Of a DNA stretch of 64,000 bases, positions 32,588 to 39,861 are shown piece after piece. Both the position numbers and the translations under genes were made by a program. Each line of letters opens with the position of its first letter. The stretch's first letter is position 1. The DNA comes from DASUPK01 sp963843085 (GTDB lineage: Bacteria; Actinomycetota; Thermoleophilia; Solirubrobacterales; 70-9): the NCBI GenBank assembly GCA_963843085.1, contig CAWJJG010000010.1, positions 62,001-126,000 of the forward strand. Direction: 5' to 3'. The notes beneath the pieces are model-generated. The model worked only from the letters and a program-made list of their open reading frames with translations. It was not told the DNA's origin and ran no database searches.

Positions 32588-33306
32588 GGGCCGTGCGAGA
32601 TGAGAGCGGGTTCACGCTCACGGAGCTGCTCGTGAGCATGATGGCCGCCACCGCGATCTTCATGGCGATCGTGATGATGACCACCACCGCCCTGCGCAAC
32701 CAGGATCGGATCAGCCGGCGCGTCGACGCGGGATCACGGGTCAGGCCCGTGATGACCCACATCGTCCAGGAGCTGCACTCCGCCTGCGTAGCGCAGCACG
32801 TAGCTCCGGTCATCGGCACGGCGACCAGCGGTCAGAACGCGAGCACCGGCACCCAGATCAGCTTCCTGTCGATGAGCGGCAGCGCCGTGACCCCGACTCC
32901 GGAGCAACATGTCATCAGCATCGACGGCAGCGGAAATCTGAGGGAGTCCGTCTACACGGCGACAGCGGGCTCCCAGCCCGGCCCCTGGACCTTCTCCACG
33001 ACGCCGAAGGCGCCGGGGACGACGACCCTGCTCACCAACGTCTCCGCGCCGGCTGGCGGACTGTTCCAGTACTACGACTTCGTCAACGGCGCGCTCGATA
33101 CGACTCCGTCGTCGGTGCCGCTGAGCGCGTCGAATGCCGCCAGGACCGCCGTTATCAAGATCACGATGACCAGCGCTCCCGGGCGCGGCAACCGGGGCGT
33201 CTCCAGCTGGGATCCGAACTCCCCGCTGGTCGTCTCGGACTCGGTCGACCTCAGGCTCGAGAACGCGGGCCAGTACCCCAACCAGGACAACCTGCCATGC
33301 GTCTGA
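32584..33306 (+). CDS. PilW-like minor pilin
   Basis: 240 residues with the prepilin motif E-S-G-F-T-L-T-E-L-L-V-S-M-M-A-A-T-A-I-F (Gly at about residue 10). The ATG at 32584 overlaps the preceding stop (ATGA). The globular region is Ser/Thr/Gly-rich with few cysteines. In order pilV-pilW-pilX the three minor pilins probably form the priming complex at the pilus tip. It ends 10 bases inside the next gene. Confidence 0.8.
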   Translation: MRAVRDESGFTLTELLVSMMAATAIFMAIVMMTTTALRNQDRISRRVDAGSRVRPVMTHIVQELHSACVAQHVAPVIGTATSGQNASTGTQISFLSMSGSAVTPTPEQHVISIDGSGNLRESVYTATAGSQPGPWTFSTTPKAPGTTTLLTNVSAPAGGLFQYYDFVNGALDTTPSSVPLSASNAARTAVIKITMTSAPGRGNRGVSSWDPNSPLVVSDSVDLRLENAGQYPNQDNLPCV

Positions 33307-34844
33307 TCCCGAAACGCCTCACCACCGCCGGAGAGGGCGGCTTCACGATGATCGCGGTCCTGGGAGCGATCCTGATGGTCTCGCTACTGGTCACGGCGGC
33401 CCTCGCGGCGACGAATGGGGACCAGAAGCTGATCCAGCTGGACCTGCAGCAGAAGCGCGCCTACGCGGCGGCGCAGGCCGGCATCGCTGACTACACCTAC
33501 CACCTCAACAACGACAACGGCTACTGGGCCCGCTGCACCAGCGTCCCGACCCCGAACGCGGTCAACCAGCAGGGCTCCACGGCGAACCGCAGGACCGTCC
33601 CGGGATCCACGGACGGATCGCAATATGCAATCGAGCTCATTCCGGCGACGGGCCAGAGCGCATGTAGCTCCTCCAACCCGACGGCCACGATGCTGGAGTC
33701 GATGGGGCCGAACATCGGCACCTTCCGCATCCGGTCGACCGGCTTCTCGGGCAACGAGAAGGCGTCGATCGTCGCCACCTACAAGCAGGCGACGTTCCTC
33801 GACTACGTCTACTTCACCCAGCTGGAGACCTCGGACCCGGTGACCTACGGGTTCGCCAATCCCTCCTCGAGCCTGGATGCCGCGTACGCCCAGTGCACCA
33901 AGTTCCGGCGGGACGGTCGCCCGCGCACGGGTACGACGAATCCCTCCTCGATCTGCGACACGATCGTCTTCGTCGACGCCGATCACATCAATGGGCCGAT
34001 GCACACAAACGACGACTTCTGCATCAACGGATCGGACACGCCGAACATGGGACGAAACGCTGCTGACATCGTCGAGGTGGCGGCCTCGCCGCCCGGATAC
34101 CACTCCGCGAGCAACTCGGGGAACGGCTGCACCGGGGGCGCTGCCAAGCCGTCTCCGGGCACTTTCGCCACCAATGCTCCGGTGCTCACTCCGCCCTCGA
34201 CCAACACGACCCTCAAGACCTTCGCGGGGCCGACCTACACCTACACCGGCCAGACGACGATCACCCTGAGCGGCAACACGATGTCGATCAACGGCGGTGG
34301 ATTCATCCCGCTGCCCAGCGACGGCGTCGTCTACGTCCAGAACGGCGTCGGCTGCACCTCCAGCTATTCGCCCTACACGGTGACCTATCCCTCCTCGTCC
34401 GGGTGTGGGACCGCGATCGTGCACGGCGGCTATTCGGGGCAGCTGACCATCGCGGCCGAGAACGACGTGCTCATCGACGGCGACATCACCCGATCGGGCT
34501 CGGGGCTGCTCGGTCTCGTCGCCAACAACTTCGTCCGCATCAAGCATCCGTGCTCCAGCGACAGGAACGGGAGCGGCTCGCTGTCGAACCCGCAGGTCGA
34601 CGCAGCGATCCTCGCGATCGACCACTCATTCATCGTCGACCACTACGACTGCGGCAACCAGCTCGGCACGCTGACGGTGAACGGTGCGATCGCTCAGAAG
34701 TTCCGCGGTGCCGTCGGGACCGTCGGCAACAGCGGCTACATCAAGGACTACAACTACGACGACCGACTCCGCTACCAGGAGCCGCCGCACTTCTTCGACC
34801 CGGTGCAGTCCGCCTGGCACGTGCAGCGGGAGACGCTCGGTTAG
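33297..34844 (+). CDS. PilX-like minor pilin with large exported domain
   Basis: 515 residues. The N-terminus E-G-G-F-T-M-I-A-V-L-G-A-I-L-M-V-S-L-L-V-T-A-A-L-A is a prepilin helix with an atypical residue in place of Glu5, as in PilX and GspK-type subunits. It is followed by A-A-A-Q-A-G-I-A-D-Y. The large C-terminal part holds many cysteines and a repetitive beta-rich region (G-T-A-I-V-H-G-G-Y-S-G-Q-L-T-I-A-A-E-N-D-V-L-I-D-G-D-I) that resembles a right-handed beta-helix. An adhesin-like role at the tip is an inference. It is coupled to the PilW-like gene by a 10-base overlap. Confidence 0.78.
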   Translation: MRLIPKRLTTAGEGGFTMIAVLGAILMVSLLVTAALAATNGDQKLIQLDLQQKRAYAAAQAGIADYTYHLNNDNGYWARCTSVPTPNAVNQQGSTANRRTVPGSTDGSQYAIELIPATGQSACSSSNPTATMLESMGPNIGTFRIRSTGFSGNEKASIVATYKQATFLDYVYFTQLETSDPVTYGFANPSSSLDAAYAQCTKFRRDGRPRTGTTNPSSICDTIVFVDADHINGPMHTNDDFCINGSDTPNMGRNAADIVEVAASPPGYHSASNSGNGCTGGAAKPSPGTFATNAPVLTPPSTNTTLKTFAGPTYTYTGQTTITLSGNTMSINGGGFIPLPSDGVVYVQNGVGCTSSYSPYTVTYPSSSGCGTAIVHGGYSGQLTIAAENDVLIDGDITRSGSGLLGLVANNFVRIKHPCSSDRNGSGSLSNPQVDAAILAIDHSFIVDHYDCGNQLGTLTVNGAIAQKFRGAVGTVGNSGYIKDYNYDDRLRYQEPPHFFDPVQSAWHVQRETLG

Positions 34845-34850
34845 CGGCGC

Positions 34851-34878
34851 TAAAGGCCGCCCACTCAGGAGCCGACGA
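34851..34878 (+). promoter_or_regulatory. Sigma-28-like promoter of pilD
   Basis: TAAAGGC (TAAA 34851-34854), 16 bases, then GCCGACGA (34871-34878), eight bases before the pilD ATG. It shares the CTAAAGGC core with the two pilin promoters but has one more spacer base. If used, the transcript is nearly leaderless. Confidence 0.45.
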
Positions 34879-34885
34879 AACCACC

Positions 34886-35644
34886 ATGTTCCCGCTCGCC
34901 TCACTGGCCTTCGTCGGCGGCATCATGACCGGCAGCTTCATCGGTGTGGTCGCGCACCGAGTCCCGCGAGGGGAGTCCTTTGTCGGAGGTCGCTCAGTGT
35001 GCGATTCCTGCGGCGTGCAGATCGCCGCGTACGACAACGTCCCGGTGGTCTCCTGGCTCCTGCTCCGCGGGCACTGCCGCTCCTGTGGGGCGAGGATCCC
35101 GGTTCGCTACCTGTTGATCGAGCTCGCCCTCGGCGCGGCCTTCGCCGTGACCGCGGTCGTCTTCCGCGACGATCCCTCGGCGCTCGCCCTCGGCCTCGTC
35201 TTCGTCGCGATGCTGGCCGCGATCACGCTGACCGACTTCGAGCGGCGGATCATCCCGAACAAGATCCTGCTGGCCGGCGCGGTGGCGGGCATCGCCATCG
35301 CAGCAGCCACGGATCCCTCGAGCCTGTCGGAGCGCGGCATCGCCGCCGCGGCTGCGGGGGGACTGCTGCTGCTGATCGCCCTCGCCTATCCGCGCGGAAT
35401 GGGGATGGGTGACGTCAAGCTCGCGGCCGTGATGGGTCTCTTTCTCGGCAGCGCGGTGGCGGTGGCGCTGGCGGTCGCCGTGGTCACCGGTTCCGTCGTG
35501 GGGATCGCCCTCATGGCTCGCCAGGGCGCCGGCGCACGCAAGCAGGCAGTGCCGTTCGGCCCCTTCCTGGCGCTCGGCGGCGTGGTGGCGCTCCTGGCGG
35601 GCGACCAGCTCGTCAATGCGTACCTGAACGCTTTCGTTCGCTAG
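34886..35644 (+). CDS. pilD: Prepilin peptidase PilD
   Basis: 252-residue polytopic aspartic protease that cleaves prepilin leaders and methylates the new N-terminus. The N-terminal cytosolic loop has two CxxC pairs (C-D-S-C and C-R-S-C), the zinc site associated with methylation. The catalytic aspartates are in L-T-D-F-E-R-R-I-I-P-N and G-M-G-D-V-K-L-A. About eight hydrophobic helices are seen. ATG 34886 gives a typical start. It should process all five prepilins of this locus and perhaps the GQGTVEW protein at 6273. Confidence 0.93.
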   Translation: MFPLASLAFVGGIMTGSFIGVVAHRVPRGESFVGGRSVCDSCGVQIAAYDNVPVVSWLLLRGHCRSCGARIPVRYLLIELALGAAFAVTAVVFRDDPSALALGLVFVAMLAAITLTDFERRIIPNKILLAGAVAGIAIAAATDPSSLSERGIAAAAAGGLLLLIALAYPRGMGMGDVKLAAVMGLFLGSAVAVALAVAVVTGSVVGIALMARQGAGARKQAVPFGPFLALGGVVALLAGDQLVNAYLNAFVR

Positions 35645-35732
35645 GCGACCCACGCCCACCTTCATCAGTCTTGGGTATGGCGCAAACGGCCATATCCGCC
35701 GATGGGAGTGGTGAGGAAACGAGCCTCCAGCA

Positions 35733-36800
35733 ATGCCCTCTGTCAAGAAAAACACGTCTCTCGTCGGACTCGACCTCGAGTCCGGCAGCGTCGCCGCGAC
35801 CGAGGTCGTCGGGCGTGGCGACCGCGGCGTCGGTCGCACGGCGATCGTCCCTCTCGAGCCCGGAGTCGTCCGTGAGGGCGGCGTCCAGGACCCGGAGGCG
35901 CTGAGCAGCGCGCTGACCGATCTCTTCTCGCGCCACAAGCTCAGCAAGTCGGTCCGCCTCGGGATCGCCAACCAGCGCGTTGTGGTTCGCACCCTGCGGC
36001 TGCCCCGGATCGAGGACGCCGATGAGCTCGACGCGGCCGTTCGCTTCCGCGCCCAGGAGGAGATCCCGATGCCCCTCGACCAGGCGGTGCTCGACCATCG
36101 CGTGATCGGCAAGGGGGAGACCAGCGACGGGAACCCCCAGATCGACGTCCTCGCGGTCGCCGCGCGGCGGGACATGATCCACCCCCTGGTGCAGGCGATC
36201 CGGGATGCGGGTCTTCATCCCGCCGGCATCGACCTCTCGGCCTTCGGCATGATCCGCGCGCTCGGCCCCTCGAACGGCGTCGCCTCCGACGAGGTCGGCG
36301 AGATGCCGGTTCCCACGACGCTGTACGCGCATCTCGGCGACGTCACCAACATCGCCGTCGCCCGCGGCAGCGGCTGCCTCTTCACCCGCGTCAGCCCCTT
36401 CGGGGTCGAGACCATCGCCGACCGCCTCGCGAGCCGCGAGGGGATCTCTCTCGATGATGCCCGCGAGCGGCTCATGGACGTCGGGCTCGAGGAGGAGCTC
36501 GACTGGTTCGACGACGACGACGGCAGTACCGCGGCGCGCGAGGAGCTGGAGCGCGGCGCGGGCAAGCTCAGCGACGAGCTGCGCATGTCGATGGAGTTCT
36601 ACGGCGCGCAGGAGGGGGTCACCCCCGTCGAGCGCGTCGTGGTGTGCGGCGCCGGCAGCACCATTCCGGGGCTCACGGAGCGCATCCGCGCCGACCTCGG
36701 CCTCGAGATCCTGCAGGAGACGCCGAAGGAGCTCTCCCATCTCGATCCCGAGGATGCCGCCCGACTGACCGTCTCCTACGGCCTGGCCCTCGGGGAGTGA
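35733..36800 (+). CDS. pilM: Type IV pilus assembly protein PilM
   Basis: 355-residue actin-like cytosolic protein. It has V-G-L-D-L-E-S-G-S-V-A-A-T-E-V (phosphate 1, residues 10-24), the P-M-P-L-D-Q-A-V segment, T-L-Y-A-H-L-G-D-V-T-N-I-A-V (phosphate 2) and V-V-V-C-G-A-G-S-T-I-P-G-L. It binds the N-terminus of PilN inside the cell. It starts a tight run pilM-pilN-pilO-pilP-like with gaps of five and two bases and a four-base overlap. The upstream 88 bases hold no clear promoter. Confidence 0.92.
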   Translation: MPSVKKNTSLVGLDLESGSVAATEVVGRGDRGVGRTAIVPLEPGVVREGGVQDPEALSSALTDLFSRHKLSKSVRLGIANQRVVVRTLRLPRIEDADELDAAVRFRAQEEIPMPLDQAVLDHRVIGKGETSDGNPQIDVLAVAARRDMIHPLVQAIRDAGLHPAGIDLSAFGMIRALGPSNGVASDEVGEMPVPTTLYAHLGDVTNIAVARGSGCLFTRVSPFGVETIADRLASREGISLDDARERLMDVGLEEELDWFDDDDGSTAAREELERGAGKLSDELRMSMEFYGAQEGVTPVERVVVCGAGSTIPGLTERIRADLGLEILQETPKELSHLDPEDAARLTVSYGLALGE

Positions 36801-36805
36801 CCTGA

Positions 36806-37567
36806 ATGCGTCCCGTCAACCTCATCCCGCCCGACGAGCGAGGTTCCGACCGCGGCGCGATGCGCACCGGAGCGTTCTCCTACGTCCTGATCGGCGGGCT
36901 GGCGGTGTTCCTGCTCGGAGTGGTCGCCCTCGCGTTCACGAGCAAGCAGGTCTCCGACCGCAAGTCGGAGGTCACCCAGCTGCAGGCTCAGCAGCAGCAG
37001 GCGGAGGCGAAGGCGCAGAGCCTGCAGGCGTTTGCGAACTTCCGGGCCGTTCAGCAGCAGCGCTCTGACACGGTCACCAGCCTGGCGCAGAGCCGCTTCG
37101 ACTGGCAGCGCGTGATCAATGAGCTCGCGCGAGTGATTCCCTCCAACATCTGGCTCGTCCAGATGGCGGGCACCGCCAGCCCGGCGGTGAGCGTCACCGA
37201 CGGGCCCGACATCTCGATCCGCGACACCGTCCCCGGGCCCGCACTCGAGATCGTCGGCTGCGCTCCGAGTCAGGACGCGGTTGCTGGGCTGATCTCGAGC
37301 CTCGAGGAAATCGACGGGGTCACACGCGTCGGCGTCCAGCAGTCGCAGAAGGCGGACGACACCAGCGCGTCCGGTGTGACGTCCGCCTCCGGCCAGGAGA
37401 CGAACAGCGAGTGCCGCACCCATGACTTCATCACCAAGTTCGAGATCGTGGTCGCCTTCGACGCGGTCCCCGTACCGGGCTCCGCAACGAGCTCGCCCTC
37501 CGTGCCCTCCTCCCTGGCGACGACCGCCTCCGCCCAACCAGCCCCGAGCACCTCGACGGGAGGCTGA
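36806..37567 (+). CDS. pilN: PilN-like inner membrane assembly protein
   Basis: 253 residues. The N-terminal R-P-V-N-L-I-P-P-D-E is the PilN motif that docks onto PilM. One transmembrane helix (about 25-47) is followed by a Gln/Ala-rich coiled coil (50-85) and a ferredoxin-like periplasmic-side domain containing A-R-V-I-P-S-N-I-W-L-V-Q-M and a cysteine pair. The Ser/Thr/Pro tail is longer than in proteobacterial PilN. In a monoderm the domain faces the cell wall. Confidence 0.87.
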   Translation: MRPVNLIPPDERGSDRGAMRTGAFSYVLIGGLAVFLLGVVALAFTSKQVSDRKSEVTQLQAQQQQAEAKAQSLQAFANFRAVQQQRSDTVTSLAQSRFDWQRVINELARVIPSNIWLVQMAGTASPAVSVTDGPDISIRDTVPGPALEIVGCAPSQDAVAGLISSLEEIDGVTRVGVQQSQKADDTSASGVTSASGQETNSECRTHDFITKFEIVVAFDAVPVPGSATSSPSVPSSLATTASAQPAPSTSTGG

Positions 37568-37569
37568 AC

Positions 37570-38463
37570 ATGAAGATGAGCGACAAGGCGATCGTCTTCG
37601 GAGTGCTGGTCGGGGCGCTGGCCGTCGGCTTCTACCTGATGCTGCTCGCTCCCCAGCGCCAGAAGGCCACCGAGCTGCACGACCAGATCGACCAGCTCCA
37701 CGCATCGATCTCGCAGGAGGAGCAGGTGGCGAGCTTCGCTGAGCAGGCCCGAAAGGATTTCCCGCGCTATTACGGGCGCCTGGTCGTGCTCGGCAAGGCC
37801 GTGCCGCAGCAGGCTGACACTGCGTCGATGCTGGTCCAGCTCAACACGCTCGCGGGGCGCAACCACATCGACTTCCGCTCGATCGAGCTCGGTTCGGATT
37901 CGGGATCAGCCGGGACCGGCACCGCGTCCACCACCCCCACCGCTTCCGCGGCCTCGAGCTCCACCTCGGCCGCTCCGGACACCACCACCCCGAGCACCGG
38001 ATCGACCACACCCTCGACCGGCGCCACCACGAGCACGAGCACGAGCACGACCTCCACGACCTCGGCCACTCCGGTTCCCGCGACCGAGTCCGCCGCCGCC
38101 TCGCTCCCGATCGGCGCCGTGGTGGGGCCGGCGGGCCTCGCCACCCTTCCCTACACCCTTCAGATCAAGGGCGGGTACTTCGACGTCGCGAACTTCATCG
38201 GTGGCATCGACGGCCTCGTCCAGCCCACCGATGCCGGCGCCCGCGTGGCTCCGGACGGCCGCCTGTTCACGGTCGACGGCTTCTCTCTCAGCGGCGGCCT
38301 GCCCGGTTCCTCGCCGATGCTCAAGGCGAGCTTCTCGGTGACCACCTACGCGACGCCCGCCGATGAGGGTCTGACCCTCGGGGCGACGCCGTCCGGTCCC
38401 GCCTCACCTCTGGCGCCCGGCGCGGCGCCGGCGCAGCCCGCTAGTGCGGTGGTGGCCAAGTGA
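37570..38463 (+). CDS. pilO: PilO-like inner membrane assembly protein
   Basis: 297 residues. A single transmembrane helix (about 9-27), a coiled coil (28-70, Q-R-Q-K-A-T-E-L-H-D-Q-I-D-Q-L) and a split ferredoxin-like domain: F-P-R-Y-Y-G-R-L-V-V-L-G-K-A-V-P, then a low-complexity Ser/Thr/Ala insertion (about 115-180), then L-P-Y-T-L-Q-I-K-G-G-Y-F-D-V-A-N-F-I. The insertion is unusual for PilO and may be glycosylated or span the wall. It partners PilN. The stop overlaps the next start by four bases. Confidence 0.87.
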   Translation: MKMSDKAIVFGVLVGALAVGFYLMLLAPQRQKATELHDQIDQLHASISQEEQVASFAEQARKDFPRYYGRLVVLGKAVPQQADTASMLVQLNTLAGRNHIDFRSIELGSDSGSAGTGTASTTPTASAASSSTSAAPDTTTPSTGSTTPSTGATTSTSTSTTSTTSATPVPATESAAASLPIGAVVGPAGLATLPYTLQIKGGYFDVANFIGGIDGLVQPTDAGARVAPDGRLFTVDGFSLSGGLPGSSPMLKASFSVTTYATPADEGLTLGATPSGPASPLAPGAAPAQPASAVVAK

Positions 38464-39275
38464 AGACCTGGAAGGTGCAGAAGTTCTTCGAGGACCTCCT
38501 CTACGACCTGCGCAGCCGCAACCTGCTGCCCGTCGTGATCATGCTGGTGGTGGGCATCGTCGCGGTGCCGATCCTGATCTCGCGTGGATCCCACGCGGAC
38601 TCCGGCGCCAGCCTCGGCCCATCGAGCGGTGCCGTCGCCTCCCCGCTCACCCAGAACGCGGTCGTCGCCTACCACCCGCCGGGGTTGCGCAACGCGAAGC
38701 AGCGCCTCAACGACCTGAGCCCGAAGAACCCGTTCATCCAGCAGTTCACCGCCAGCACGAAGGCCGGGTCGTCCAGCAGCACCGGTGGTGCCTCCGGCAC
38801 GTCGCTGGACCAGGTCACCGCATTCCCGGGTGACTATGGAAACAACACCTCGAGCGGCGGCAGCGGCAACAGCGGAGGGAGCAACGGCGGTGGCGGCGGC
38901 AAGGGCTCCCCGGGCGGCGGCAAGACGCAGACCGTCTACAGCTACTACCAGACCGATGTCACGATCGGCGAGGCCGGCGGCCAGCGGGTCGCGGCCCACA
39001 ACCTGGCCCAGTTCCAGTTCCTGCCCAGCCCCGACAAGCCCGCCCTCGTCTACATGGGCACGGCCTCGGCGGGCAGGCAGGCGCTCTTCCTGGTGTCGAA
39101 GGACGTAACCAGCGTGGGCGGCAGCGGGGTCTGCTTCCCGACCGCAGACGAATGCCAGCTGCTCGGCCTGACCGCCGGCGCCGGCGCGGACTTTTACTAC
39201 GCGCCGGACGGCAAGACCTACCATGTGCAGGTCACGCGCATCAAGCACGTGACCAGCTCGAAGCCGCCTGCCTGA
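38460..39275 (+). CDS. Last gene of the pil operon, PilP-like position
   Basis: 271 residues, GTG start overlapping the pilO stop. One transmembrane helix (about 23-41), a Gly/Ser/Asn-rich linker (100-160), then a beta-rich domain with Y-Y-Q-T-D-V-T-I-G, F-Q-F-L-P-S-P-D-K-P-A-L-V-Y-M-G and two cysteines (V-C-F-P-T-A-D-E-C). Sequence does not prove homology to PilP, but the location after pilMNO and the topology suit a protein that links the PilNO complex outward. No secretin gene follows, as expected in a monoderm. Confidence 0.7.
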   Translation: MKTWKVQKFFEDLLYDLRSRNLLPVVIMLVVGIVAVPILISRGSHADSGASLGPSSGAVASPLTQNAVVAYHPPGLRNAKQRLNDLSPKNPFIQQFTASTKAGSSSSTGGASGTSLDQVTAFPGDYGNNTSSGGSGNSGGSNGGGGGKGSPGGGKTQTVYSYYQTDVTIGEAGGQRVAAHNLAQFQFLPSPDKPALVYMGTASAGRQALFLVSKDVTSVGGSGVCFPTADECQLLGLTAGAGADFYYAPDGKTYHVQVTRIKHVTSSKPPA

Positions 39276-39289
39276 GCCCCGCCCAGCGC

Positions 39290-39318
39290 TTCACAAAGTA
39301 AAGCTTTGGCGCTATCCT
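39290..39318 (+). promoter_or_regulatory. SigA-type promoter of the HxlR gene
   Basis: TTCACA (39290-39295), 17 bases, TATCCT (39313-39318), seven bases before the GTG start. The short distance implies a leaderless or nearly leaderless mRNA. Confidence 0.5.
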
Positions 39319-39324
39319 GGGCCC

Positions 39325-39663
39325 GTGTTCGACCGCGAATGTCCCGTCTGCCGGACGGCCGAGGTCATCTCCGGCAAGTGGACTCTCCTCATCATCCGCG
39401 ACCTGGCGGACTCCTCTCTCAGGTTCTGTGAGCTGGAGCGCTCCCTGGAGGGAATCAGCCCCAGGACCCTCTCTCTGCGCCTCAGGGCGCTCGAGGAGCA
39501 GGGCATCGTCGAGCGCCGAACCTATCCCGAGGTGCCGCCGCGCGTGACCTACCAGCTCACCGACAAGGGCCAGGCCCTCGTCCCGCTGATCGAGGACATG
39601 CGCCGGTACGGCAAGCAGTGGCTGCCGGTCGACGAGCGCGAGCCCGTCGGCGCCGCGGTCTAG
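39325..39663 (+). CDS. HxlR-family transcriptional regulator
   Basis: 112-residue winged-helix protein. The family core is C-P-V-C-x-x-x-x-V-I-S-G-K-W-T-L-L-I-I-R-D-L, then R-F-C-E-L-E-R-S-L-E-G-I-S-P-R-T-L-S-L-R-L-R-A-L-E-E-Q-G-I-V and the wing R-R-T-Y-P-E-V-P-P-R-V-T-Y-Q-L. The N-terminal cysteines (C6, C9) fit redox or electrophile sensing in this family. Start GTG 39325. The 198 bases after the gene contain a CGGGCC/GGCCCG hairpin (39726-39740) and no gene. Confidence 0.9.
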   Translation: MFDRECPVCRTAEVISGKWTLLIIRDLADSSLRFCELERSLEGISPRTLSLRLRALEEQGIVERRTYPEVPPRVTYQLTDKGQALVPLIEDMRRYGKQWLPVDEREPVGAAV

Positions 39664-39861
39664 CTTTCGCACGAACACCGCAGCGAAGCGGGGAAGCGCT
39701 GGCCCGGCGAGAGTCGTGCGATTTTCGGGCCATAGGCCCGCTAATCGCTCGACATCCCCAGCGAAGCCTTCGGGGGCGCCTCCCTTCGTCGCCGGTGTTG
39801 GTCCCTGCAACTCCTCTGTCACACGCAGGAAGGCCCCTGGCCACGGGCGAATCCGACTTGC

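Noticed and set aside
35683..35705. CAAA...GCCGATGG before pilM as another sigma-28 promoter
   Set aside because: The spacer is 11 instead of 15-16 bases and the -35 box is not TAAA.
39667..39721. Inverted repeat TCGCACGA / TCGTGCGA after the HxlR gene
   Set aside because: Separated by 39 bases and without further symmetry; a chance match is likely.
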